Below are positions 52,424-61,325 of a stretch of 64,000 nt of DNA, in pieces; positions within the stretch are counted from its first letter, which is position 1; each line of letters opens with the position of its first letter. The stretch comes from Chloroflexota bacterium (GTDB taxonomy: Bacteria; Chloroflexota; Dehalococcoidia; Bin125). A program made the position numbers and the translations under genes. The stretch covers positions 36,269 through 100,268 of the forward strand of contig JAPPJZ010000082.1 in NCBI GenBank assembly GCA_028874365.1, written 5' to 3'. The notes beneath the pieces are model-generated. The model saw only the letters and a program-made list of their open reading frames with translations. It was not told where the DNA came from and ran no database searches.

Positions 52424-55400
52424 CTAGACCTGTGATGACTCGACGAGTTGCTTCGGGTCTTCCTGATTCAGGGCGCCGACTGCCTCGTGAATCTCGCGGA
52501 CCAAGCCGGCGAGCACGATTTCCTGGAAGTCCTGCTCGTTCATGAATCGCGACACGAGCGCGTCGTTCTCGCTCATTCGCTCGTACATGAGGTGCTGGAT
52601 CCGGGGACTGATGACGAGCTTGAAGTTGTCGAGCGAGTTTGCCTGCGCCGTCTGGCGAATCGTCTCGTTTTCGATGGCGCTCTCTTTGATCTGCTCAAAG
52701 AACAGCCGATCAGCTTCCGTGAATTCCGTGCCGAATCGGTCGTTGAGGTTTTCGATGATCTCCGAGAGCGGCGACCGCTCCTCCTCCGGATTCGCCGTGC
52801 CGACCTCGGTGGGGCTACTGACGTATTCGGGCGCTCCTTCGGCGACCGAGATGGATCCAGACGACCGGCGTGTGAGTCGGTAGAACTCGAGCTCGACATC
52901 ATCTCCGATGTCGATTAGGTCTTCTCTGTCTGGACGCACGAGTGGAAGAAGAGCGCGACCGAATGCAGAGAGTCGTTCGTGGTCGTGGTCGCCGTAGTGG
53001 ATGATCTGGCTGAGAAAGGCGTAGAGATTCACGAACGCCTGCAGACGATCGCGAAACTCCTGCTGTCCCTCTTCGTCCAACTCGTGGAATCGTTCGACCG
53101 TCGGCTGCAGCAAGCTCACCAGTTGGGCATGAACGCTCTTCACACCTCCGGGACCGGCGCCGAAGAACACCTCAGCGAACACTTCGACCTCGCTCCAGTG
53201 GTAGACCTGCATCTGGTCGAGTTCGTGTTTCAGCTCCTCCAGGCGGTACGGATCGGACTCTTCCAGCAGTTGCGTCTGGTCGTAGTAGGGCTTGAACGCA
53301 CTGCGGATGTCTTCGGGATCGTTAACGAAATCGAGGACGAACGGCGGCTGCTTCCCGGCTGCGGTGCGGTTGAGACGGGAGAGCGTCTGCACGGCCTGGA
53401 CGCCGTCGAGGCGCTTGTCGACGTACATTGCCTGGAGCAGTGGCTGGTCGAATCCGGTCTGGTACTTCTCCGCCACGAGCAGGACGTTGTAGTCGGACGA
53501 ATCGAACCGTGCGGGCAGCGCGGACTCGCTGATCGGCTTGCCGGTCACGGCATCAGTGTTCATGCCGGGCTCAGTGGAGTCCTCGCCCGTGTCCGGATCG
53601 TGAACCGTCCCGCTGAAGGCCACCAGCGGGCGCACATCGTTGTATTCCTGATCGGCGATGTACTTCTTGAAGGCCTTTATGTAGCGCACCGCGTGCAGAC
53701 GCGAGGACGTGACCACCATCGCCTTGGCCCGACCGCCCATGAGGAATCGCACGTGGTTGCGGAAGTGCTCGACGATCACCTCGGTCTTCTGCGCGATGTT
53801 GTGCTCGTGCAGGTGCGCGAACTTGGCGATCGCCGTGGCTGTTCGGCGCTTGGGCAACTCCGGATCGTCCTCAGCCTCCTTGACCAGCTTGAAGTAGGCT
53901 TCGTAGTCGATGTAGTGCTGAAGCACATCGAGGATGAAGCCCTCCTCGATCGCCTGGCGCATGCTGTACAGGTGGAATGGGACCGGATTCATGTCCGGCG
54001 TGGGTTTGTGACCGAACAGCTCAAGCGTCTTGCCCTTGGGAGTTGCCGTGAAGGCGAAGAATGAGAGATTGGGCTGTGGCCCGCGTGACTCAACGACCGC
54101 GTTGAGCACATCCTCACCGTCTTCACTGGCCTCTAGCGCCTCTTGGGAGCAAGAGCCGAGGACGCCCTTCATCTCGCGTGCGGACTCGCCCGACTGACTG
54201 GAATGTGCTTCGTCAACGATCACCGCGTACCGGCGCTGCGCGATCTCTTTCCGCCATTCACTCTGTCGCTCAAGGTCGGACTCTGACGGAGCATCTGGGG
54301 AGTCGGCGCCTGCCACGGCCAAGAGGCCCCTCATGACGAACGGGAACTTCTGCAACGTCGTGATCACAATCTTGGTGCCGTCGACCAGCGCCTCCGCAAG
54401 TTGTCGCGAGTCCTGGTCGATCGGCTTGACCACGCCTTGCGCATGTTCGATCTGGTAGATCGCATCCTGGAGCTGGCGATCGAGCACGCGGCGGTCGGTG
54501 ATCACGATCACGCAGTCGAAGACCTTCTCGTCCGCCTCAGTGTGCAGACTCGCCAGGCGGTGCGAGAGCCAGGAGATGCTGTTCGTCTTGCCGCTGCCGG
54601 CCGAGTGCTGGATCAGGTAGTTGCGGCCCGCGCCTTCGACTCTCGCTGTGGCAACGAGTCGGTTGACGGAATCGAGTTGGTGGTAGCGCGGGAAGATGAC
54701 CGACTCGCTCTTGACTGTCCGCGCGCCCTGCTCGTTCTCGACCTTCTCCTCACGCGTCTCTGTGAAGATGTAGGAGCCGATGATGTCGAGGAAACGCTCT
54801 CGTTCCAAGACCTCTTGCCAGAAGTAGCTCGTCCGGTATCCGGACGGATGCGGAGGATTGCCGGCGCCGCACTCGATGCCGCCCGGGTTGCTGCCCCGAT
54901 TGAACGGGAGGAAGCGAGTCTCGTCGCCTTGCAGCCGGGTGGTCATGTGGACTTCGTCCGTGTCGGCGGCGAAGTGAACCAGGGCGCGCTTCTGGAATCG
55001 GAATAGCAAGGTGTTGGGGTCGCGATCCTGCCGGTACTGGCGGATGGCGCTCTTCCACGTCTGATTGGTCATCGGATTCTTGAGCTCACAGGTCGCGACT
55101 GGGATTCCGTTGAGTGCGAACAGCAGGTCGATCGTGTCGCCCTGATTCGGATGGCAGAGCGCCTGTCGAGTGACCGAGAGTTCGTTGCGCTCGAATCGTT
55201 TCTGCGCGTCCTCATTGAGGCCATGGGCAGGCTTGAAGTATGCGAGCCGGAATGTCTGGCCGTGGAACCTGAATCCATGCCGCAGCACGTGCAGCGAGCT
55301 CTTGGTGTCGAGCTCTTTGAGCAGGACTTCGATGATCCGCGGCTCAAGGTCGTCCCCGAGCAATTGCGCGACTTTGTTCCACTGCTCAGGCTGCGTGTCG

Positions 55401-55540
55401 CGCATGAAGGCGATCGCGGGTTCCGCGAACAGCGCCCGCTCGACATCCCAGTCCTCGCGAACGCCCTTGATCCAGCCGACGTTCAGCAACTTCGACTCGA
55501 CGGTGTCCTCGAACGCCTTTTCCTTGGTCTGGGTGCTCAT
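52424..55540 (-). CDS. hsdR: type I restriction enzyme R subunit
   Basis: The start at ATG 55540 gives 1038 residues, normal for HsdR. An N-terminal PD-(D/E)XK nuclease has Asp138 and Glu152-x-Lys154 (TIDLLFALNGIPVATCELKN). Superfamily 2 translocase motifs follow: Walker A SAGSGKTN, DEAH as VIVDEAHSSQ, FAFTATP, LLVAEKYQTGFDQPLL and QTLSRLNRT. A C-terminal helical domain should bind the methylase core. It cuts unmodified DNA after ATP-driven translocation. It faces the toxin-antitoxin pair divergently with a 108-base shared promoter region and is separated from hsdS by that pair. Confidence 0.95.
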   Translation of the reverse strand: MSTQTKEKAFEDTVESKLLNVGWIKGVREDWDVERALFAEPAIAFMRDTQPEQWNKVAQLLGDDLEPRIIEVLLKELDTKSSLHVLRHGFRFHGQTFRLAYFKPAHGLNEDAQKRFERNELSVTRQALCHPNQGDTIDLLFALNGIPVATCELKNPMTNQTWKSAIRQYRQDRDPNTLLFRFQKRALVHFAADTDEVHMTTRLQGDETRFLPFNRGSNPGGIECGAGNPPHPSGYRTSYFWQEVLERERFLDIIGSYIFTETREEKVENEQGARTVKSESVIFPRYHQLDSVNRLVATARVEGAGRNYLIQHSAGSGKTNSISWLSHRLASLHTEADEKVFDCVIVITDRRVLDRQLQDAIYQIEHAQGVVKPIDQDSRQLAEALVDGTKIVITTLQKFPFVMRGLLAVAGADSPDAPSESDLERQSEWRKEIAQRRYAVIVDEAHSSQSGESAREMKGVLGSCSQEALEASEDGEDVLNAVVESRGPQPNLSFFAFTATPKGKTLELFGHKPTPDMNPVPFHLYSMRQAIEEGFILDVLQHYIDYEAYFKLVKEAEDDPELPKRRTATAIAKFAHLHEHNIAQKTEVIVEHFRNHVRFLMGGRAKAMVVTSSRLHAVRYIKAFKKYIADQEYNDVRPLVAFSGTVHDPDTGEDSTEPGMNTDAVTGKPISESALPARFDSSDYNVLLVAEKYQTGFDQPLLQAMYVDKRLDGVQAVQTLSRLNRTAAGKQPPFVLDFVNDPEDIRSAFKPYYDQTQLLEESDPYRLEELKHELDQMQVYHWSEVEVFAEVFFGAGPGGVKSVHAQLVSLLQPTVERFHELDEEGQQEFRDRLQAFVNLYAFLSQIIHYGDHDHERLSAFGRALLPLVRPDREDLIDIGDDVELEFYRLTRRSSGSISVAEGAPEYVSSPTEVGTANPEEERSPLSEIIENLNDRFGTEFTEADRLFFEQIKESAIENETIRQTAQANSLDNFKLVISPRIQHLMYERMSENDALVSRFMNEQDFQEIVLAGLVREIHEAVGALNQEDPKQLVESSQV

Positions 55541-55648
55541 GACTACCGTCTCTATCGGCACAGGGGAACTGTGACCACGATACCGCTGCCGCGCTCGTTG
55601 TCTTGACGACCTGGAACGACCGCGCGACACTTGCCGCTAAGGAATAGA

Positions 55649-56212
55649 GTGACCGCCATGATGAGATTCGTCTTTGACGAGCACCGCGCTGCGCAGGCGG
55701 CTTCGATTCTGCTCGACCGCGCCGGCGGCTCGATGGACTACCTCAAGCTGGTCAAGCTGCTCTACCTTGCCGACCGCGCCTCCCTGATCGAGACCGAAGT
55801 GCCGATCACCGACGATCGCTACGCCTCAATGAAGCATGGACCGACACCCTGCCAGGTGCTTGAGCTGATCTTGCAGGAGCAGCCGCGCGAAGACTCGATC
55901 TGGCATCGCTACATCAAGCGCGAGCACTTCGTCGCCCACCTCTGCGAGCCGGTCGAGTGGGAGCAGCTTTCCGAGTCCAACGTGGACCTGCTTAACGAGA
56001 TTTACGAGACCTATGGCCAACTGCGACCATCACAGGTGGTCTGCGAGACCCAGGCCCTGCCCGAATGGCGAGATCCAGGCGAGAGCGCGATCCCGATCGA
56101 TCCGGCCGACATTCTCCGCTACGCCGGCTACAGCGACGATGCCATCGAGCTTGTGGCGGACAGCAACGAGGCCGTCTACCTCTTCCGCGAGTATCAAGCC
56201 CGAGCCTCGTGA
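55649..56212 (+). CDS. Panacea (DUF4065/SocA-like) antitoxin
   Basis: The preferred start is GTG 55649 with AAGGA five bases upstream (187 residues); ATG 55658 or 55661 is possible. The Panacea domain is clear: MRFVFDEHRAAQAASIL, MDYLKLVKLLYLADRASL, MKHGPTPCQVLELI and a C-terminal part with YETYGQLRPSQV. Panacea domains act as adaptable antitoxins that neutralise unrelated toxin folds. Its stop overlaps the next gene's GTG by 4 bases. It lies on the opposite strand to the surrounding hsd genes. Confidence 0.88.
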   Translation: MTAMMRFVFDEHRAAQAASILLDRAGGSMDYLKLVKLLYLADRASLIETEVPITDDRYASMKHGPTPCQVLELILQEQPREDSIWHRYIKREHFVAHLCEPVEWEQLSESNVDLLNEIYETYGQLRPSQVVCETQALPEWRDPGESAIPIDPADILRYAGYSDDAIELVADSNEAVYLFREYQARAS

Positions 56213-56583
56213 ACCCTGGCGACACCTTCTTTGGCTTCGACAAACGAGGTCACCTCTGGATTGTCCTCACGGAGGAGAACGCGAACGGCGATGTCGTCGT
56301 GACCAACTTCACCACGCACGAAGTTGAACTCCGACCCAACTGCTCCTCTGGCTGTTTCGTGGTCCAGCCTGGCGAACATCCCTATCCGCGGCATGACTCG
56401 TGCATTCCCTTCTGGGGAGCGATGCTGACCAGCCGTGCGCGCCTGGAACGAGGTGTCATCGAAGGCGTGTATGACCTGCAGGCCCCACTGACTCCGGAGC
56501 TGTTGGAGCGAATCCGGATGGGCGCTTTGTCCTCCGACGCTCCTGAAGCCGTAAGGGCCGCTATTCGGCACGAACTGCGGTGA
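56209..56583 (+). CDS. putative toxin paired with the Panacea antitoxin
   Basis: GTG 56209 overlaps the antitoxin stop (GTGA) and gives 124 residues. The N-terminal half is beta-rich (NPGDTFFGFDKRGHLWIVLT, VVVTNFTTHEVELR) and recalls small SH3-like barrels of the MazF/PemK kind, but I cannot claim that family. The C-terminal half is helical (LTPELLERIRMGALSS). Partnership rests on the overlap and the general rule that Panacea genes sit beside their toxins. Its last 23 bases overlap the 3' end of hsdS, transcribed toward it. Confidence 0.7.
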   Translation: MNPGDTFFGFDKRGHLWIVLTEENANGDVVVTNFTTHEVELRPNCSSGCFVVQPGEHPYPRHDSCIPFWGAMLTSRARLERGVIEGVYDLQAPLTPELLERIRMGALSSDAPEAVRAAIRHELR

Positions 56584-57793
56584 CTGAAGCCTCGTCTCGA
56601 ACGTCGATCTTGCCCGTCACCGCGGCTGTGATGAGGGCGGTGCGGTACTCCTGGAGGCGCTCGACTGCTTCTTCCATCCTTTTGACGAGGTTGTCGGTCC
56701 GCTGGTGCTCACTGTCGAGAAAAGCCGCGATTGCGGCTTGCTCCGCCGTGGGTGGCACGGGTACATGCAGTGCGTTGATCCGGTCGACGGCGAGACCCGG
56801 TTGAGCGGCAGCAGCGGAATGCTGCCCCAGGTTCATTGCGTCTAGCAGGTGGCCGAGCCATCGATGATTCTGCCCCGACTCTGGCGTCCCGACTACGGCG
56901 TGTTCAGAAGCCCAAAACCTGCCTTCTGCTGTGTGGACATTGCCACACAGGGCACCTTGCCGGCCTATCAGCACGAACTGACCGTCATGTGTGTATTGGT
57001 CAGTGAATCCTCTCTGCCCGTTTCCACCAAACACGGGGAAGTCCCCTTCTTGTTCGATTTCCTCTGTTGTGATTCCGTGTCCCGCTTTCAGCCCGACAAC
57101 TCGCCTTAGCCGTGTAATGATCCAATGCTCCGGGACATCCCCCAACCACTCCACGCCTGAGGGCTTGAGGCGGGTCGACGGGTCGAGGCCTGCGGCGCGG
57201 GCGGCCTTGGGCGGGAGACCGCGCGTCACCGTACGCGTGATCAGCGCCGTCCGATACTCCTGCAGCCGCTCAATCAGCAGCCGCTTCTTCGCAATCAGCA
57301 AGTCAATCCGCTCCGTCTCTCGGTCGAGGAAGGCGGCGATGTCGCGCTGCTCATCGAGGGGTGGGAGGGGGAGTCTCTTCTCATAGGCATCTTCCCGGGA
57401 CAGACCCGGCACTGCCGAGTCCTTTGATACATCGGCCAGGTCAGCGCTGAGAAGGGTGTAGTAGAGCCAGCGCAGGTCCGATTCTGTGTACCGCCGATCA
57501 ACGAAGTACGTTGTGTCAATCGCAAAGGCCTCTGCCTTGCTGAAGTTGACCTCCCCATGCGATCCCTTCCGCCCGACAATGATCGCCCGTTCCAGCGTGT
57601 TGGGATCGCTGTGCTTACCAACAACGCCGTTCGACCCAAAGACCGGAACGTCGCCGGCCTCGCGAGCTTCTGAGGCCAGCGAGTCGCCATATGCGAGCCG
57701 GCAGACGTATCTGAAAGGGCGCACCTGCCAGTGCTCGGGAACTTTGCCAAGCCATCCAACACCAGAATCGCTGTAGATCGGGTACGGTCGCAC
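56561..57793 (-). CDS. hsdS: type I restriction-modification specificity subunit
   Basis: The 410-residue protein has two target-recognition domains, each beginning with a similar motif (SGVGWLGKVPEHWQVRPF near residue 10 and SGVEWLGDVPEHWIITRL near 212). Each is followed by a conserved helix (LDEQRDIAAFLDRETERIDL and TAEQAAIAAFLDSEHQRTDN) and LQEYRTALIT. It sets the bipartite target of the complex; the target cannot be deduced. It starts 3 bases after the stop of the interrupted KAP gene, so it was made to be translated with it, and the insertion may now reduce hsdS expression. Its end overlaps the toxin gene by 23 bases. Confidence 0.95.
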   Translation of the reverse strand: MRPYPIYSDSGVGWLGKVPEHWQVRPFRYVCRLAYGDSLASEAREAGDVPVFGSNGVVGKHSDPNTLERAIIVGRKGSHGEVNFSKAEAFAIDTTYFVDRRYTESDLRWLYYTLLSADLADVSKDSAVPGLSREDAYEKRLPLPPLDEQRDIAAFLDRETERIDLLIAKKRLLIERLQEYRTALITRTVTRGLPPKAARAAGLDPSTRLKPSGVEWLGDVPEHWIITRLRRVVGLKAGHGITTEEIEQEGDFPVFGGNGQRGFTDQYTHDGQFVLIGRQGALCGNVHTAEGRFWASEHAVVGTPESGQNHRWLGHLLDAMNLGQHSAAAAQPGLAVDRINALHVPVPPTAEQAAIAAFLDSEHQRTDNLVKRMEEAVERLQEYRTALITAAVTGKIDVRDEASVTAVRAE

Positions 57794-57796
57794 TCA

Positions 57797-58953
57797 TCAC
57801 CTCATCGTGATATCGGATGTGAGCTCGACACTTCTCGCAACACTCGCCAAGCTGAAGGGTTCCCACGACGCCTCGTTGTTGAGTCTCTCCAGCGATGCTG
57901 CAAGTGTGTTCAGTCGTGAAGCATGGGCTTCAATGCCGATCTGAAGACTTGCAGTCGCCTTAGTCAGATACTCGGGGCGATTCGGTTCAGCATGGCCCTT
58001 GAGTTGCTCCAACTGGTCGAGGGAAGCTGGGCCGTCGTCGGCCGCATAGACGGCAGCTTCAAGCATGGTGAGCGTGGACGAGTCCCTTGAACCAGCATGC
58101 GGGGCTTGACCTCCTAAGGCACCATGCCTCTCGTCCATATAGTCGAGAAGCTCGGCACCTCGGCCATTCCCATGAACGACCCGGTGATACAGCGCAGGAT
58201 TACTTATCTTCGCCGCCACAAGGAGCACGAAGAGACTTGGCAGGCCTGTGGCGTATGGCTGACCTCCCCTAGCAGCCAACGCGAGTAATCGAACACAGTA
58301 GTCCGTATCTCTCAGAGACAGACCGAGATGCCCAACAATGAGTGCCAGCGACGAGGCGACGGATTTAAACTCATCCCAGTAGATGCGATTCCCGGTTCTG
58401 TCACTCATCTCGGAAGAGTATCTGCGCAATCCATATCTCTGCACAAGATGATCACAGAACTCCTTAGCGTCAGCTTCGGGCAGGATGAACTCCATGTCGA
58501 AGAATCGTCGGAGATACTCGTCCGCGTCAATCTCTCCATAAACCGACCGCAGTGACTTGGTCAACTGAGCCCGATTGATCCCGAACACGAACACGATGTT
58601 TGGCACATCAAAGATGTGCTTGACTCTCTCGAGCAGCTCGATCGCGAACGTCGGGCGGCACCGGTCCAGTTCGTCTATTATGAACACAAGAGGCTTTTGC
58701 TTCGCCTTCCAGATATCTGCAGCGAACTGCGCGACCTGTTCTTTCATTTCCTGCTTGGTCCTGCGCTGAGCGTCGTAAGCGTCGAGGATGCTCTCTGGCT
58801 TAAAGTCCGTCAGATCTATTGCCGTTCCTGAGAGTTGCTTTGTGATCAACCCGACGACAAAGTTTGCGGCTTTGAATGCGACATCCTGAAAGCTGCCGTC
58901 GTCAAAGTACTCAGAGAGCTGACCAATAATCGCAAGTAGTGGGTCTTCGCAGT
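57797..58953 (-). pseudogene. KAP-family NTPase, 3' portion, separated by an insertion element
   Basis: This is 382 codons of the C-terminal part of a KAP NTPase, from DPLLAIIGQLSEYF to the stop. It has the KAP signature FIIDELDRCRPTFAIELLER, FVFGINRAQLTKSLRSVYG and YLRRFFDMEFILP, and parallels the intact KAP at 50579-52108. The P-loop is missing here because it lies 2.4 kb away at 61318-61611. Frames reading back into the element add only meaningless residues. Joined across one copy of the 8-bp duplication, the gene reads ...YCE-DPLL... without a frame break, 480 residues in total. The residual fragment is unlikely to be a functional ATPase. Confidence 0.9.
58946..58953. repeat. 8-bp target site duplication, left copy
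   Basis: TTCGCAGT directly abuts the left terminal repeat of the insertion element and recurs at 61318-61325 beyond the right terminal repeat. Eight bases is the duplication length known for IS1595-family elements. Confidence 0.9.
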
Positions 58954-58976
58954 GGGGATTATAACCCGCATTTGAC
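58954..58976. repeat. left terminal inverted repeat of the IS1595-family element
   Basis: The 23 bases begin GGGGATTATAACCCG and end TTGAC. They match the complement of 61295-61317 at 21 of 23 positions. The passenger gene stop lies 10 bases inside. Confidence 0.9.
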
Positions 58977-58985
58977 GTATGCTCG

Positions 58986-60262
58986 CTAGCGACTGCCAGT
59001 CGATGCGCGATCCCGACGCCATTGGGCCATTGTCTTATTGCCCTTCGAGCGGTTGCACGGACCACAGAGTAGCTGCACGTTGTCCCACGTGTGCTCGCCG
59101 CCGCGTGAGCGGGGGATGATGTGATCAACCTCCATATAGTCCATCCCCGGCGCCCTCCCACACCCCTCACAGGGTGGAGTCTCCGCTTCCGCTTCCGTCT
59201 GCATCCGCTGCCACAGCTCCAGCCGCAGGCGCTGATTGCGTGGGATCAACTCAAGCTGGCGATCATCGTCGCGGTCTGGTGGCTCAGTCAGCTCCTCAGT
59301 TCGACCGTCGAAGCCCAGCTCATTGACCAGGCGCATCCGGCACAGTCTGACCGCTTCAGATTCAACATCGATCCCGATCCATCGTCGCCCGAGCCGCTGG
59401 GCGGCGACACAAGTGGTCGCGCAACCAGCAAACGGATCGAGCACCACGTCACCCGCGTTGCTTGATGCAGCGATCATCCGTTCGTACAACAGGGTGGGTT
59501 TCTGCGTCGGGTAACGCGTGTTCTCCGCTCGATATCGGTAGGTCTGCTGAATGTCCGACCAGACCGAAGGCGGAAGCTTGCCGCCCTCCTGCAGCTCGAT
59601 GGACCTACCCGCCATGACCGTCGAAGCATTGGCCGCGTACCGCACTCTCTCTAGGCTCGATTCGGCATACGGCACCCTCACGGCGTCGGCGTTGAAAACC
59701 CAATCACCAGAGACGCTGTAGCGGAGGATCACGTCGTGCTTGCTCGGAAAGTTCCGCTTCGACGCTGACGGACTGGCCGGATATGCCCAGACCAGCTCGT
59801 TGCGGTAGCAACTACTTCCGAAGATCGCGTCGGCGAGCGTCTTGAGATAGTGGCTGGTTGTGGGATCGCAGTGAAGGTAGAGCGTCCCCCGCTGCGTCAA
59901 CACGCGCCGCATCTCGATCAAGCGTGGAGACATCCAAGCCAGGTAACTGCCCATCCTGGGGCCGTGCGCGGCGACAGCGGCCTCTACTACCTCCCTGACC
60001 GCTGTGCCCGCGTAATCGCGTTCCTCTTCCCACTGTCGCTCAATCGTCTCTTCGAGCGTCTCTCCGGTGACGCGATCCCAGCCCCAGATGTCGTTAAATC
60101 CGACTTCACCCCCCCCTCGCCTATCGGATTATGCCATTGCTTGCCCGTGTTGAAGGGGGGATCGAGGCAGATCAGGTCGATGCACTCGGAATTCAACCCG
60201 CGCAGGACGCGCAGATTATCGAGCGTGTAAATGGCTGAGGTCGGCGAGTTGAGGTGGGCCAT
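58986..60262 (-). pseudogene. beta-class DNA methyltransferase fused to an HNH nuclease domain, frameshifted at a G8 tract
   Basis: The first frame (60262 to about 60117) carries the N-terminus MAHLNSPTSAIYTLDN and catalytic motif IV DPPFN (34-38). At a run of eight G (plus-strand C at 60109-60116) the frame is lost. The rest continues in another frame: GFNDIWGWDR, LYLHCDPTTSHYLK and motif I LDPFAGCATT. The order motif IV before motif I fits beta-class N6-adenine/N4-cytosine methylases. A C-terminal HNH domain follows, with Cys pairs (CEGC, CGPC) and EVDHIIPRSRGG. One extra G restores a 425-codon protein. This could be phase variation, decay or a homopolymer sequencing error. It is a passenger inside the IS1595 element. 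Confidence 0.85.
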
Positions 60263-60308
60263 GCGCGGGCTTCTCGCCCGCCGCCGTCGTCACTCTGACG
60301 GCTGACGG

Positions 60309-61250
60309 TTAGGCGGTCAAGTCGGAGTAGCGCAGGCGCTTGCCCTGCATCCCCCGAGCCACAAACCCCATCTGCTCCGCAGTGTCGAAGTCGCGTAGGT
60401 TGTAACGGCCCGCGAACTCGCCCACGTAGCGGTCAAGATGCTTGTGGCTGACGTGATGATAGACGCCCACGATCCCACGCTTGAGCATCGACCAGAACGA
60501 CTCAATCCCCTGCGTGTGAGCGTCGCCTCGGACGTATTGGCCGTCGGAGTGCTTGACCGCTGTGTGTTGCATCCTGATGCCGCGGTAGGCGGGCCATTCG
60601 TCCGTGAACAGCCGAGCGCCTGGGGCTACGGTGTCGTGTACGAATCCGTGCAGCGTCAGCTTGTCGGCTGACTTGATCACGCGGGCCTTGACCTTTCCCG
60701 ACTTGCGCTCTATGGCTCCGACCACCGGAGCCTTGCCGTAGGTTCCCCCGCCGACTCCCTCGCGCTGCGACTTGTGCTTGTTCGCCTCACGACCGCCGAC
60801 GTAGGTCTCGTCCACCTCAACGTCACCATCGAAGCGCAGCTCGCCCGTCTCCAGCGCCTTGCGGATGCGATGCAACAGGTGCCAGGCCGACTTGTAGCTG
60901 ATCCCGAGGTCCCGATGCAGCTTCATGGCGCTCACACCCTTGAGACCAGTGACGACCTGGTAGACCGCTATCGCCCACGTCTGCAGGCCGAGCTGGGAAC
61001 TGTGCATGACGGTTCCCTTCTTGACTGAGAAGTACTGGCGACAGTCGCGGCAGTGGTAGGGCATTCGACGCTTGCCGCCGACAACCGCCGCGTTCTGCGT
61101 CTGGCAGTCCGGGCAAGTCGGGCCATCCGGCCATAGCTGCTGTTCGAACCAGCGCTCGGCTGCGTCGTCATCAGGGAACATGCGGAACAGTTGGGGGAGC
61201 GTCAAGCCTTCGCGTTCGGCTCGTCCTGGTGCTTGATATCTGGTCGTCAT
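60309..61250 (-). CDS. IS1595-family DDE transposase
   Basis: The 313-residue protein has an N-terminal zinc ribbon (Cys46, Cys49, Cys67, Cys70 in CPDCQ and CRDCRQYFS), followed by SVKKGTVMHSS and an ISXO2-like DDE domain with Asp147 (VEVDETYVGG), Asp217 (LFTDEWPAY) and Glu250 (TQGIESFWSMLKRG). The frame is complete, so the element may still be active. It starts 45 bases inside the right terminal repeat. It cuts and joins DNA at the terminal repeats described here, leaving 8-bp duplications. Confidence 0.95.
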   Translation of the reverse strand: MTTRYQAPGRAEREGLTLPQLFRMFPDDDAAERWFEQQLWPDGPTCPDCQTQNAAVVGGKRRMPYHCRDCRQYFSVKKGTVMHSSQLGLQTWAIAVYQVVTGLKGVSAMKLHRDLGISYKSAWHLLHRIRKALETGELRFDGDVEVDETYVGGREANKHKSQREGVGGGTYGKAPVVGAIERKSGKVKARVIKSADKLTLHGFVHDTVAPGARLFTDEWPAYRGIRMQHTAVKHSDGQYVRGDAHTQGIESFWSMLKRGIVGVYHHVSHKHLDRYVGEFAGRYNLRDFDTAEQMGFVARGMQGKRLRYSDLTA

Positions 61251-61294
61251 GGCGTTCTCCCTATGCCATGATCGTACTGAAATTCCCGCCCATT

Positions 61295-61317
61295 GTCAAC
61301 TACGGGTTATAATCCCC
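61295..61317. repeat. right terminal inverted repeat of the IS1595-family element
   Basis: This is the complement of the left repeat, with two mismatches at the inner part. It ends TTATAATCCCC next to the duplicated TTCGCAGT. Confidence 0.9.
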
Positions 61318-61325
61318 TTCGCAGT
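61318..61325. repeat. 8-bp target site duplication, right copy
   Basis: TTCGCAGT is identical to 58946-58953. In the KAP reading frame it encodes part of the residues YCE, present on both sides of the element. Confidence 0.9.

Larger units (their letters stand above)
58954..61317 (-). mobile_element. IS1595-family element with methyltransferase-HNH passenger gene
   Basis: The 2364-bp element has 23-bp terminal inverted repeats at 58954-58976 and 61295-61317. They begin GGGGATTATAACCCG and differ at only two positions. It is bordered by the 8-bp duplication TTCGCAGT. Inside, both genes read leftward: transposase (60309-61250) and a DNA methyltransferase-HNH passenger (58986-60262, frameshifted). 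IS1595 elements are known to carry passenger genes. It interrupts a KAP NTPase gene of the type I restriction locus. The sharp ends and intact duplication suggest a fairly recent insertion. Confidence 0.93.

Noticed and set aside
52979..54064. 361-codon plus-strand frame inside hsdR
   Set aside because: It is antisense to the conserved translocase motifs of HsdR; its Val/Leu/His-rich composition is a mirror effect.
58954..59170. N-terminal extension of the 3' KAP fragment reading into the element
   Set aside because: The added residues are encoded by the terminal repeat and passenger gene in another frame and resemble no KAP sequence.
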